Positions 41,977-50,717 of a DNA stretch of 64,000 nucleotides are shown here, in pieces. Numbering within the stretch: position 1 is the first letter of the stretch; each line of letters begins with the position of its first letter. A program made the translations under genes and the position numbers. Under the pieces are notes generated by a model. The model saw only the letters and a program-made list of their open reading frames with translations, was not told the DNA's origin and searched no databases. Source of the DNA: Mesorhizobium amorphae (GTDB lineage: Bacteria > Pseudomonadota > Alphaproteobacteria > Rhizobiales > Rhizobiaceae); the NCBI GenBank assembly GCA_003240775.1, contig QFNI01000009.1, forward strand, positions 28,730 through 92,729, in the 5' to 3' direction.

Positions 41977-43085
41977 TGGCACGGCTTCTCCCAGCCTTTC
42001 TTTCCCTGGTCCTGATCGCCGCGAGCCCGGTCGCTTCCGCGCAGGAGGCCGCGCCCGCAACCGCGCCCGTCCAAGAGCGTGACGCGCAGCCCTTCATCCA
42101 GAGCGCGGTGGAAGGCTTCATCCGGCCGGCCTATCGCGCCTTCCGCGACCGCGCGCAGGCGCTGTCGGACGCCATGCGCGGGCTGTGCGAACGGCCCTCC
42201 GGCGAAACGCTGGGCATCGCGCGCGACGCCTTCCGCAAGACCACGCGCGCCTGGGGTCAGGCCGAGATCATCCGCTTCGGGCCGATCACGGAAGAAAACC
42301 GCCTGGAGCGCATCCTGTTCTTCCCCGACCGCCGCGGCACGGGGCTGCGCCAGGTGCAGGCGGCCCTCGCCAGCGCCGACGAGTCGGCCGCGAACACCAC
42401 GCTCCTCGCCGGCAAGAGCGTCGCCATGCAGGGGCTGGGCGCCATCGAGTTCCTGGTCTGGGGCGAAGGCTCGGACGATCTCTCCGGCACGGAAGCCGCT
42501 TATCGTTGCCGCTACGCGCGGGCGGCCGCCGAAAACGTCTCCAACATGGCGCGCGCAGTGGACGCGGCCTGGACCGACCCCAAGGGCTTCGCCGCGAGCT
42601 TTTCCGCGCCCTCGCCCACCAACTCCGCCTATCGCACGGGCGACGAGGCACTGACCGAAATCCTCAAGACCTTCGTGGAAGGGCTCGAACGCGTGCGCGA
42701 CGTGCGGATCGAAGGCTTTTTGGGCGACGACCCCCAATCCGACAAGCCCCAGCAGGCGCTGTTCTGGCGCTCGGGCATGACGCTCGCCGTGGTGGGCGCG
42801 AACATGGCGGGCCTGTCGAGCCTCTGGGAGGCCTCGGGGCTGCAAGCGGCATTGCCGGCCGACAGTCAGTGGATCGGCCAGTCGATCCGCTTCGAGTTCG
42901 CCAACGCGAACGGCGCCGCGGCCGATCTCGATCGCCCGGTGACCGACACCCTGGCCGACGCCCGCGCGCGCGGACGGCTCAGCTATCTCTCGCTCGTCAC
43001 CTCGTCCTTGTCGGACATCTTCTCGAACAGGCTCGCGCCGCTGCTCGGCCTGTCCGCCGGCTTCTCCTCGCTGGACGGGGATTGA
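41976..43085 (+). CDS. Second imelysin-like protein, catalytic-type motif degenerate
   Basis: Exported imelysin-family protein of 369 residues with a signal peptide (LSLVLIAASPVASA). The position of the HxxE motif reads GLGAIEFLVWG, so the His is replaced by G155 while E158 remains. The two other family landmarks, KTTRAWGQAEIIRFGPI and a C-terminal four-helix region, are kept. The ATG overlaps the previous stop (TGATG). It probably binds iron differently from the first imelysin or acts as a structural partner. Paired complete and degenerate imelysins are also seen in pseudomonad icmP operons. Confidence 0.87.
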   Translation: MARLLPAFLSLVLIAASPVASAQEAAPATAPVQERDAQPFIQSAVEGFIRPAYRAFRDRAQALSDAMRGLCERPSGETLGIARDAFRKTTRAWGQAEIIRFGPITEENRLERILFFPDRRGTGLRQVQAALASADESAANTTLLAGKSVAMQGLGAIEFLVWGEGSDDLSGTEAAYRCRYARAAAENVSNMARAVDAAWTDPKGFAASFSAPSPTNSAYRTGDEALTEILKTFVEGLERVRDVRIEGFLGDDPQSDKPQQALFWRSGMTLAVVGANMAGLSSLWEASGLQAALPADSQWIGQSIRFEFANANGAAADLDRPVTDTLADARARGRLSYLSLVTSSLSDIFSNRLAPLLGLSAGFSSLDGD

Positions 43086-43089
43086 CGCG

Positions 43090-44193
43090 ATGAGCCTCGC
43101 CGCACGCGCGATCGAGCGGCGGTCCTTTCTGCGGGCTGCGGGCGGCGCCTTCCTGCTCGGCCTGATGCCCGGCGCCCGCGCTGCCGCGGAAGAGGCCGAG
43201 ATTCTTTTTGCGAGCGCCTTTCGCCGCGCCGACGGAGGCCACGGGGTCGCCGTGCTCGCCGAAAACGGCACGGTGCTTTCGGCCATCCCGCTGCCCGACC
43301 GCGGCCACGACATCGTGTTCGACCGCGTCTCGGGCCGCGCGGTGGCCTTCGCCCGCCAGCCCGGCACCTTCGCGCTGGTGTTCGACCCGGCGGGCCGCGC
43401 GCCCTCACAGACCATCGCCAGCGAGCCGGGGCGCCACTTCTTCGGCCACGGCGTGTTCTCGCCGGACGGGCGCCTGCTCTATGCCACCGAAAACGACTTC
43501 GAGGCCGCGCGCGGGCTGATCGGCGTCTATGACGTGGGCGCGGGCTTCCGCCGCATCGGCGAGTTCCCGACCGGCGGCATCGGCCCCCACGAATGCCTGC
43601 TGCTCGACGACGGCAAGACGCTCGCCGTCGCCAATGGCGGGATAGAGACGCATCCCGATTTCGGCCGCGAGGAACTGAACCTCGCGACCATGCGGCCCTC
43701 GCTCGCCTTCATCGACCGCGAAAGCGGCACGATCCTCGAATCCCACGTGCTGCCGCGCACGCTGCACCAGCTCTCCATTCGCCACATGGACCTGGATAGC
43801 AGCGGCACGCTGTGGTTCGGCTGCCAGCATCGCGGGCCCTTGTCCGAGCGGCCCCCGCTCGTGGGACGCGCGCGGCGCGGCGAAGGGCTGAGCCTCGTGA
43901 GCCTTGCCGACGAGGCGCTCCTGCCGATGCAGAACTATGTGGGCTCGGTCGCGGTGAACCGGGAAGCGGGGCTCGTCGCCGTGTCCTCACCGGAGGGAAA
44001 CGCCTGGCTGACGCTGCGCGCCGACACGGGCGTGCTGGTCGAGCACCGGGCGATGAACGAGGTGTGCGGGCTCGCCGCCGACCGCTCCGGCTTTCTCGTA
44101 ACCACGGGCCTGGGCGACGTGGTGGCCGACGGCAAGCCCCACGCCGTGCCCGACCACGCCTGGGACAACCACGTTCTGCGGCTGACCGTCTAG
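43090..44193 (+). CDS. DUF1513 protein with Tat signal
   Basis: Periplasmic beta-propeller-like protein of 367 residues. The N-terminus carries a twin-arginine signal (ERRSFLRAAGG, then FLLGLMPGARA), indicating folded export, possibly with a cofactor. The propeller repeats are visible as GHDIVFDRVSGRAVAFAR, GHGVFSPDGRLLYATEND, GPHECLLLDDGKTLAVANGG and similar WD-like units. DUF1513 proteins close the imelysin/di-heme operon in many proteobacteria. It starts 5 bases after the second imelysin gene. Confidence 0.88.
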   Translation: MSLAARAIERRSFLRAAGGAFLLGLMPGARAAAEEAEILFASAFRRADGGHGVAVLAENGTVLSAIPLPDRGHDIVFDRVSGRAVAFARQPGTFALVFDPAGRAPSQTIASEPGRHFFGHGVFSPDGRLLYATENDFEAARGLIGVYDVGAGFRRIGEFPTGGIGPHECLLLDDGKTLAVANGGIETHPDFGREELNLATMRPSLAFIDRESGTILESHVLPRTLHQLSIRHMDLDSSGTLWFGCQHRGPLSERPPLVGRARRGEGLSLVSLADEALLPMQNYVGSVAVNREAGLVAVSSPEGNAWLTLRADTGVLVEHRAMNEVCGLAADRSGFLVTTGLGDVVADGKPHAVPDHAWDNHVLRLTV

Positions 44194-44205
44194 GCGGTTT
44201 TCGGC

Positions 44206-45105
44206 CTAGCCGAGGCTGATCAGCGCGGTTCCCGCGATGGCGAGGGCCGCGCCCGCCCAGGCGCGCGGGGGCGGGGCCTCGCCGCTGCGCAGCCAGACCA
44301 TGGGCAGGATCAGCACCGGCGTCATCGAGGACAGCGTGGACACGATGCCGACATCGCCCTCCTGAAGGGCCGCCATCAGAAGCGACATGCCGAGCCCCGT
44401 GCCGAAAAAGGCCGAGGTGACGCCGAGCGACAGGTTGCCCCCGGTCAGCGCGTGGCGCTCCCCCCGCGCGAAGGGCAGGGCCGCGAGACACACGAAGAAG
44501 AGTGCCGCCAGGCCCGCCCGCACCGCCATCGCCGCGAAGGGCTCCGCGCCGTCCGCCATGGCAGGGCGCGCGAACAGGCTGCCGAGCGCTTGGCCGAGCG
44601 CCGTGATCACGCCGAGCGCGATGCCCCACAGCGAGTTGCGCCCCGCCGCGCGGTCGCTCGGGGCGTTCCAGCCGCCCACGCCCCGCCGCGGCAGGCCCAC
44701 GGCCAGAACGATGCCGCCGAGCACGAGCGCCACCCCCACCCCTTGGGCCGCGCTGATCGTTTCGCCCAGCACGCCATAGCCCAGCGCCAGCGCAAAGGGT
44801 GCGGTGAGCGAAAACAGAAGTGCCGTGGTGCGCGGGCCCGCCGCATAGATCGCCGCGAAATAGGTGGTCGAGGCGATCATGATGCCGAACAGCGACGACA
44901 GCGCGAGAAGGCCGAACGCGCTCGCATCGATCGAGGCCCAGCCGCCGACCGCGGTCGCCGCCAGCGCGGTCATGGCGAACGCCGCTACCATCTGCCAGCG
45001 CGCGAGCTGAAGCACGGGCACGCGGCCCTTCAGCTCCGCGATGAACATCGCGCTGAGCGCGATCGCCGCGGCAGAGCCCAGGGCCAGAGCTTCGGAAAGG
45101 AACAC
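44206..45105 (-). CDS. EamA/DMT family transporter
   Basis: Ten-helix drug/metabolite transporter of about 299 residues, two EamA repeats (about residues 1-145 and 160-297). The first repeat shows ARWQMVAAFAMTALAATAVGGW and LFSLTAPFALALGYGVLGE, the second GLAALFFVCLAALPFA and SMTPVLILPMVWLRSGE. The start is uncertain. GTG 45105 begins directly before the first helix, while the frame is open upstream through two hairpins to an ATG inside a repeat (45183). Substrate is unknown. It is convergent with the DUF1513 gene. Confidence 0.85.
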   Translation of the reverse strand: MFLSEALALGSAAAIALSAMFIAELKGRVPVLQLARWQMVAAFAMTALAATAVGGWASIDASAFGLLALSSLFGIMIASTTYFAAIYAAGPRTTALLFSLTAPFALALGYGVLGETISAAQGVGVALVLGGIVLAVGLPRRGVGGWNAPSDRAAGRNSLWGIALGVITALGQALGSLFARPAMADGAEPFAAMAVRAGLAALFFVCLAALPFARGERHALTGGNLSLGVTSAFFGTGLGMSLLMAALQEGDVGIVSTLSSMTPVLILPMVWLRSGEAPPPRAWAGAALAIAGTALISLG

Positions 45106-45111
45106 GGAAAG

Positions 45112-45139
45112 AAAAACACCGCCGGGCAGCAACCCCGGC
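45112..45139 (-). terminator. Terminator-like hairpin in front of the EamA gene
   Basis: On the minus strand GCCGGG (45139-45134) pairs with CCCGGC (45126-45121) around a 7-base loop, followed by GGTGTTTTTC. It is an intrinsic terminator for the DUF1045 gene or, because it lies just before the EamA start, an attenuator. A second perfect 7-bp hairpin (45152-45158 with 45170-45176) precedes it. Confidence 0.6.
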
Positions 45140-45177
45140 GCTATCGGCGCTCGCGCCCGCAAAGGCAATGGGCGCGG

Positions 45178-45229
45178 GCGCATTTCCCCCAAAAGTGCGA
45201 AGCGGTTTTCGCGTCCCGAAATGCTCTAC
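45178..45229. repeat. Dispersed ~50-bp palindromic repeat, copy C
   Basis: GCATTTCC and GAAATGCTC arms enclose AAAAGTGCGAAGCGGTTTTC, followed by GCGTCCCG. Read in the gene direction (minus) it begins with the TAG stop codon of the DUF1045 gene at 45228-45226. Confidence 0.82.
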
Positions 45230-45888
45230 CCGGCCCGCAGCGGGTGAAGCGCATGAACCGCGAAGTCCGCGCCGGGAAGCGGCTCGGTGAAAACGGCGAG
45301 GCCGTCCACGGCGAGCGGCTGGCCGATGAAGGGGCCAAAGCGGGCGCGAAGCTCGCTCTCCACGCCTCCTGCGTCCTGGTCGGCCACGCGGTCGGTCAGC
45401 GTCATGTGGAACTGGAACGCGTCCATCACATGCGGGTAGCCCCAACGCTCGAGATTGTGCCGGGCTGCGGCAGACAGCGTTTCGGGGCGGCGCTTGGCGA
45501 TCTCGTCTTTCGTGAGCGGCGCGCGGAAGGGCTCGAAGCCCTCCACCACGCTTGCGGCAAGCGATGCGAGGGGCGGGGAGGGGGCTGCGGGCACCAGCGC
45601 GAAGAAGCCTTCGAGGCGGGCAAGCGCAAGCGCGGGAAGGTGGACCGCGGGGTTTGAAGCGGCAAAGGCCGCGAGCGCCTGGTCGAGCGCGGCGAGGGTC
45701 CGCCCTTCCGCCAGCCGGAAAGGGGCCTTGATCGTGGCATGGAAACCGTAGCGGCGCGGCGAGCGGGTCTGCGCGGGAAAGGGGGCGGGAGGCGTCGCGC
45801 TGCCGAAGGCGTCGCGGCCGAGCCATTCGGCAGCCGCAAGGGTCAAGGGGGCGCCGGGCGGGGGCGTGAAGTAGATGGCGGCGCGCAT
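45226..45888 (-). CDS. DUF1045 protein (2H phosphoesterase superfamily)
   Basis: A 220-residue protein with two HxT motifs of the 2H phosphoesterase fold: H in GFHATIKAPF near residue 50 and FQFHMTLTDRV near 170. DUF1045 members are often found with phosphonate genes, but none is nearby here, so the substrate (a cyclic phosphodiester or 2'-5' linked compound) is unknown. ATG 45888 is preceded by AAGGAG; longer starts would add an unlikely basic tail. The TAG stop is supplied by repeat copy C. Confidence 0.83.
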   Translation of the reverse strand: MRAAIYFTPPPGAPLTLAAAEWLGRDAFGSATPPAPFPAQTRSPRRYGFHATIKAPFRLAEGRTLAALDQALAAFAASNPAVHLPALALARLEGFFALVPAAPSPPLASLAASVVEGFEPFRAPLTKDEIAKRRPETLSAAARHNLERWGYPHVMDAFQFHMTLTDRVADQDAGGVESELRARFGPFIGQPLAVDGLAVFTEPLPGADFAVHALHPLRAG

Positions 45889-46082
45889 GGGGCTCCTTGG
45901 AAGGTGCGAGCGGTGGCGGGACGGAGGGGGCACGGCTAAGATTTCCCGGTCAAGCCCGAGAATGCCGAATGCGGGGGTAGAAAGGCTCCAGGCCGTTGAG
46001 GGAGGCGGCCTAGCAAGCGTACGCTTCAACCCGATGACGGCCCGCGCTTGCCTCGCGCGCGGGTCTGCGGGAAAGGGGCTGC

Positions 46083-48530
46083 ATGACCTTTCCGCCGCTT
46101 CCGGTCACCGAAACCCTTCCGGCTCTGCTGGCCGCGCTCGAATCTGGGGGGAACGCCGTGCTGGTGGCGCCGCCGGGCGCTGGCAAGACGACCCTGGTGC
46201 CCCTGGCGCTGCTCGACGCGGCCTGGGCGAAGGGCGGCCGCATCCTGGTGCTCGAACCCCGGCGGCTCGCGGCGCGCGCCGCTGCGACCCGCATGGCCGA
46301 ACTGCTCGGCGAGGAGCCGGGCGGGCGCGTGGGCTACGCCATGCGCATGGAAAGCCGCGTGGGGCGCGACACGCGCATCCTGGTGGTGACCGAAGGCGTG
46401 CTCGCGCGGCAGATCCTGGACGATCCCGAGCTTTCGGGGGTGGCCGCGATCCTGTTCGACGAGTTCCACGAGCGCTCGCTCGACGGGGATTTCGGGCTGG
46501 CGCTGGCGCTCGACGTGCAGGGCGCGCTGCGGCCCGACCTGCGCATCCTCTCAATGTCGGCCACGCTCGACGGCGCGCGGGTGGCAAAGCTCCTGGGCGA
46601 TGCGCCCGTCCTGCAAAGCGAGGGCCGCGCCTTTCCGGTCGAGTTGCGATACCGCGAGCGGGCGGGCGGGGTGGCCGTGGAAGACGCGATGGCCCAGGCC
46701 ATCCGCGAGGCCGTGGCGGAGGAGGAAGGCAGCGTGCTCGCCTTTCTGCCGGGCCAGCGCGAGATCGAGCGCACGGCCGAGCGCCTGGAAGGACGGCTGC
46801 CCGCGGATGTCGCGGTGATGCCGCTTTACGGCGCGCTGGAAGGGGCGGCGCAGCGCCGCGCCGTGGCGCCCGCCGGGCCTGGCACGCGCAAGGTGGTGCT
46901 GGCCACCGCGATCGCCGAAACCTCGCTCACCATCGACGGGGTGCGCGTGGTGGTGGATTCCGGCCTGTCGCGCGTGCCGCGCTTCGAGCCGGGAACCGGG
47001 CTGACGCGGCTGGAAACCGTGCGCGCCTCGCGCGCCTCGGTCGACCAGCGCGCGGGCCGCGCGGGGCGCACCGCGCCCGGCATCGCCATCCGCCTGTGGC
47101 GGGCCGAGGCGCTTGCGGCCCTGCCCGCCTTCTCGACGCCCGAGATCCTGGAAGCCGACCTTTCGAGCCTGCTTCTGGACTGCGCGGCCTTTGGGGTTGC
47201 CGACCCAGCAGCACTTGCCTTTCTCGATCCGCCGCCGGCCCCCGCGCTCGCCGAGGCGCGCTCGCTTCTCGTGCAGCTCGGCGCGCTCGACGGCGGCGGG
47301 CGGCTGACGCCCGATGGCGAGCGGATGCGCCGCCTGCCTTTGGCGCCGCGGCTCGCGCGCATGGTGACGGAGGCCGCAAAGACCGGGGAGGGGCATGCGG
47401 CGGCGCGGCTCGCCGTTGTCTTGTCCGAGCGCGGGCTCGGCGGCACGAGCGTCGATCTGGACGCCCGCATGGCGCGCTTTCGCAGCGATCGCGGCCCACG
47501 CGCGGAAAGCGCGCGGCGGCTGGCCGCCCGCATCGCCACGAGCGCGGGCGGCGGGGAAGGCGACAGCCTGGCCGGGCCGCTTCTCGTTCATGCCTGGCCC
47601 GATCGGGTGGCCAGGAACCGCGGCAGCGGCGGGCGCTTCGTGCTCGCCAACGGGCGGGGTGCCGTGCTCGACGAAGCCGAGCGGCTGGCGAAGGAGCCCT
47701 ATCTCGTGGTGGCCGACCTTCAGGGAACGGCGCGCGAAGCGCGCATCGCGGCAGCCGCCGCCATCCCGGAGGCGGAGCTGCGCCAGACGCTGGGCGAGCG
47801 GATCACCCGCGAGGTCACAGTGGTGCTCGACGCAACGAGCCGCACGATCCGCGCCTCCGAGCGCGCGCGGCTCGGCGCCATCACCTTGTCGGAAAAGCCG
47901 CTGCCGCGGCTTTCGGGCACAGAAGCCACCCAGGCGATGCTCACGCTCCTGCGCGAGCGGGGGATGGGCCTCCTGCAGCCTTCCGATGCGGCGCGCTCGC
48001 TGCGCGAACGGCTTGCCTGGCTCCACGCACGCTTCGGGGAGGAGTGGCCGGACGTGTCGGATGCAGCCCTCGCCGCCTCGCTCGACACCTGGCTCGCGCC
48101 GTTCATGACGGGGGAGACGGCACTGTCGGCGATCGAAGGCGAGACGCTGCATCAGGCGCTCCAAAACCTCGTGCCGCCCGAGCTGCGGCGCAGCATGAGC
48201 CTCTGGGCGCCCTCGCATTGGGAAGCGCCGACGGGAAGCCGGATCGCCATCGACTACAGCGGCGAGGAGCCGCGCGTGGCGCTGCGGGTGCAGGAACTGT
48301 TCGGACTTTCGCGCCACCCCGCGATCGCCCAAGGCCGCGTGCCCCTGACGCTCGACCTCCTTTCCCCCGCGCACCGCCCGATCCAGACCACCCGCGACCT
48401 GCCCGGCTTCTGGCACGGCTCCTGGAGCGACGTGCGCGCGGAGATGCGAGGCCGATACCCGCGCCACCCCTGGCCGGACGACCCAGCCTCCGCCCAAGCC
48501 ACCACGCGCGCCAAGCCACGGGGAACGTGA
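46083..48530 (+). CDS. hrpB: ATP-dependent helicase HrpB
   Basis: DEAH-box-family nucleic-acid helicase of 815 residues. Walker A is APPGAGKTT near residue 30, Walker B DEFHER near 125, motif III SATLDG, motif V TAIAETSLTI and motif VI QRAGRAGRTAPG. The HrpB-specific C-terminal region is present (SLWAPSHWEAPTGSRIAIDY, QELFGL, HPAIAQGRVPLTLDLLSPAHRP, DLPGFWHGSW, MRGRYPRHPWPDDP). Its role in bacteria is RNA metabolism and is not well defined. The 194-base gap upstream contains the 12-bp palindrome AAGCGTACGCTT at 46015-46026. Confidence 0.95.
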   Translation: MTFPPLPVTETLPALLAALESGGNAVLVAPPGAGKTTLVPLALLDAAWAKGGRILVLEPRRLAARAAATRMAELLGEEPGGRVGYAMRMESRVGRDTRILVVTEGVLARQILDDPELSGVAAILFDEFHERSLDGDFGLALALDVQGALRPDLRILSMSATLDGARVAKLLGDAPVLQSEGRAFPVELRYRERAGGVAVEDAMAQAIREAVAEEEGSVLAFLPGQREIERTAERLEGRLPADVAVMPLYGALEGAAQRRAVAPAGPGTRKVVLATAIAETSLTIDGVRVVVDSGLSRVPRFEPGTGLTRLETVRASRASVDQRAGRAGRTAPGIAIRLWRAEALAALPAFSTPEILEADLSSLLLDCAAFGVADPAALAFLDPPPAPALAEARSLLVQLGALDGGGRLTPDGERMRRLPLAPRLARMVTEAAKTGEGHAAARLAVVLSERGLGGTSVDLDARMARFRSDRGPRAESARRLAARIATSAGGGEGDSLAGPLLVHAWPDRVARNRGSGGRFVLANGRGAVLDEAERLAKEPYLVVADLQGTAREARIAAAAAIPEAELRQTLGERITREVTVVLDATSRTIRASERARLGAITLSEKPLPRLSGTEATQAMLTLLRERGMGLLQPSDAARSLRERLAWLHARFGEEWPDVSDAALAASLDTWLAPFMTGETALSAIEGETLHQALQNLVPPELRRSMSLWAPSHWEAPTGSRIAIDYSGEEPRVALRVQELFGLSRHPAIAQGRVPLTLDLLSPAHRPIQTTRDLPGFWHGSWSDVRAEMRGRYPRHPWPDDPASAQATTRAKPRGT

Positions 48531-48555
48531 GAGATAGCGGAAACCTCTCCACTCC

Positions 48556-48660
48556 CCCTCCCCCTTGAGGGGAGGGGTAAGGGGTGGGGGTGACCTGAAT
48601 GACCGCTCAAGCGGTGGAGGCATCACCCCCACCCTGTATCCCTCCCCTCAAGGGGGAGGG
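48556..48660. repeat. MITE-like GC-rich palindromic element, copy 2
   Basis: Arms of about 38 bp (48556-48593 and 48623-48660) are inverted repeats of each other and match the arms of the element at 35615. The centre is different and contains a perfect small hairpin ACCGCT-CA-AGCGGT (48602-48615). It lies between hrpB and the redox kinase gene and must be transcribed or flank the kinase promoter. Confidence 0.85.
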
Positions 48661-48726
48661 AAAACCGGAGAGGGCAGCGCCATTCCCCACCTTGAGCCCA
48701 TCCCCCCCTCAGCGCATAACCCCCCC

Positions 48727-50043
48727 ATGGCCGAGTTCCACCCCCCCGACCTCCAATCCAACCGCCTGCGCCTCAACACGCTGATCCGCCTGCGCTGGCT
48801 TGCAGTCGCGGGCCAAAGCCTGACCGTTCTTTTCGTCGCCTACTGGCTGCAGTTCCCGCTGCCCGTCTCCTTCTGCTTCGCGCTGATAGCCTCCGCTGCC
48901 TGGCTCAACCTCTTTCTCACCTTCCGCTATCCCGCCGCCCACCGGCTGCCGCCCTATTCCGCCATCGCCATCCTGGTCTTCGACGCCCTGCAACTCGGCG
49001 GTCTCCTCTACATGACGGGCGGGCTCACCAATCCCTTCGCGCTTCTGCTCACCGTGCCGGTCGTTGTGTCGGCCACCTCGCTGCCGCTGTCGTTCACGCT
49101 GCTGCTAGGCGGGGTGGTGGCGGTGCTGGCAACCCTGCTCGGCTTCTTCCACCTGCCGCTGCCTTGGCTCGAAGGGCAGCGGATGGAGATGCCCTTCGTC
49201 TATGTGGCGGGGATCTGGGTGGCGCTCGTGTCCACCATCGTGTTCACCGCGGTCTATGCCTACCGGGTGGCCGAGGAGGCGCGGCAGCTCGCCAACGCCC
49301 TGGCCGCGACCGAGCTCGTGCTCCAGCGCGAGCAGCACCTGTCCGCGCTGGACGGGCTCGCCGCCGCCGCCGCCCACGAACTCGGCACGCCGCTCGCCAC
49401 CATCACCGTGGTGTCGCGCGAGATGGAAAAGACGCTGGGTGCCGACCCCCGCTTCCATGAGGACGTGACGCTGCTGCGCACCCAGAGCGAGCGCTGCCGC
49501 CAGATCCTGAAGCGGCTGACCAGCCTTTCCACCGAAAGCGAGGAGCACTTGGCACGCCTGCCGCTCACCTCGCTGATCGAGGAGGTGACCGCGCCCCACC
49601 GCGAGTTCGGCATCCGCATCACGCTCGACCCCGGCCCCACCCAGGGCCCCGAGCCCGTCGGGCGGCGCAACGCGGGCGTGATCTACGGTCTGGGCAACCT
49701 CGTCGAGAACGCGGTCGACTTCGCGCACGAGGCGGTCACGCTGCGGTTCCGCTGGAACATGGAGCGGGTGACGATCGTGATCGAGGATGACGGGCCGGGC
49801 TTTCCGCCCGAAATCATCGACCGCATCGGCGAGCCCTACATCTCGACGCGCGGCGGGGCAGATTCGGGCGGCGGCCTGGGGCTTGGCCTCTTCATCGCGA
49901 AAACCCTGCTGGAGCGCTCTGGCGCCACACTCTCTTTCCGCAACTCCGCAGCCCTGCCGATGGGCGCGCAAGTGGAGGTGGAATGGCCGCGCGAGGCCTT
50001 CACACGGCAAAACGCGGTGGATTTCGAGGCGGAAACGGCCTGA
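48727..50043 (+). CDS. actS: Redox-responsive sensor histidine kinase, ActS/RegB/PrrB type
   Basis: Inner-membrane kinase of 438 residues that senses redox/quinone state and controls photosynthesis, respiration and fixation genes in related bacteria. Six N-terminal helices include the quinone/redox box GGLTNPFALL. The HisKA H-box AAAHELGTPLATI carries H217, and ERCRQILKRL holds the cysteine homologous to the redox-active Cys of RegB. The HATPase domain ends with GGLGLGLFIAKTLLERSG. It precedes the response regulator by 74 bases and follows a MITE-like repeat. Confidence 0.93.
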   Translation: MAEFHPPDLQSNRLRLNTLIRLRWLAVAGQSLTVLFVAYWLQFPLPVSFCFALIASAAWLNLFLTFRYPAAHRLPPYSAIAILVFDALQLGGLLYMTGGLTNPFALLLTVPVVVSATSLPLSFTLLLGGVVAVLATLLGFFHLPLPWLEGQRMEMPFVYVAGIWVALVSTIVFTAVYAYRVAEEARQLANALAATELVLQREQHLSALDGLAAAAAHELGTPLATITVVSREMEKTLGADPRFHEDVTLLRTQSERCRQILKRLTSLSTESEEHLARLPLTSLIEEVTAPHREFGIRITLDPGPTQGPEPVGRRNAGVIYGLGNLVENAVDFAHEAVTLRFRWNMERVTIVIEDDGPGFPPEIIDRIGEPYISTRGGADSGGGLGLGLFIAKTLLERSGATLSFRNSAALPMGAQVEVEWPREAFTRQNAVDFEAETA

Positions 50044-50117
50044 TCACGCCGGTTTCATGGCAAATCGTCGCACGAATGCCTATATGATCGAGGTCAAAGA
50101 AGAAGAGTTCGAGTGCG

Positions 50118-50699
50118 ATGACCGAGCATGTTCCCCCAGCGACCGGCGAAGCGGTCGCAGGCGTCCTGACCGACGGTGACGCCACCCTCCTGATCGTGGA
50201 CGACGACAAGCCCTTCCTGCAACGCCTGGCGCGCGCCATGGAAACGCGCGGCTTCCAGGTGGAAACCGCCGAAAGCGTGGAGGAAGCGGTGTCCCGCACC
50301 AAGGCGCGCCCGCCCGCCTATGCGGTGGTGGACATGCGGCTTGGCGACGGCAATGGCCTCGACGTGGTGGCCGCCATCCGCGACAAGCGCTCGGACACCC
50401 GCACGGTGATCCTGACGGGCTATGGCAACATCGCGACCGCGGTGACGGCGGTGAAGCTCGGCGCCGTGGACTACCTCTCCAAGCCCGCCGACGCCGACGA
50501 CATCTTCGCAGCTCTCACCCGCACGGGCGAGGATCGCGTGGTGCCGCCCGAGAACCCGATGTCCGCCGACCGCGTGCGCTGGGAGCATATCCAGCGCGTC
50601 TACGAGATGTGCGAGCGCAACGTGTCGGAAACCGCGCGGCGTCTGAACATGCACCGCCGGACGCTGCAACGCATCCTGGCCAAGCGCGCCCCGCGCTGA
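50118..50699 (+). CDS. actR: Response regulator, ActR/RegA/PrrA type
   Basis: Cognate regulator of the redox kinase upstream, 193 residues. The receiver (about 23-135) has the acidic pocket DDD at 28-30, phospho-acceptor D72 in VVDMRLGDGNG, T in LTGYGNIATA and K in LSKPAD. The C-terminal domain is a Fis-type helix-turn-helix (VRWEHIQRVYEMCERNVSETA, RRLNMHRRTLQRIL), which is nearly invariant in RegA/ActR proteins. Controls redox-dependent carbon, nitrogen and energy genes. Confidence 0.95.
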   Translation: MTEHVPPATGEAVAGVLTDGDATLLIVDDDKPFLQRLARAMETRGFQVETAESVEEAVSRTKARPPAYAVVDMRLGDGNGLDVVAAIRDKRSDTRTVILTGYGNIATAVTAVKLGAVDYLSKPADADDIFAALTRTGEDRVVPPENPMSADRVRWEHIQRVYEMCERNVSETARRLNMHRRTLQRILAKRAPR

Positions 50700-50717
50700 G
50701 GCACGGGCGGGTCGTTC

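Noticed and set aside
45961..46030. Palindrome AAGCGTACGCTT as an operator of hrpB
   Set aside because: It is only 12 bp, with no second copy or context, so it is too weak to claim; noted under hrpB only.
46551..48632. 693-codon open frame on the - strand
   Set aside because: It is antisense to hrpB; all helicase motifs read on the + strand and none on this one.
48565..48726. Upstream extension of the ActS frame through the palindromic element
   Set aside because: It translates the inverted repeat itself; the kinase N-terminus is conserved only from 48727.
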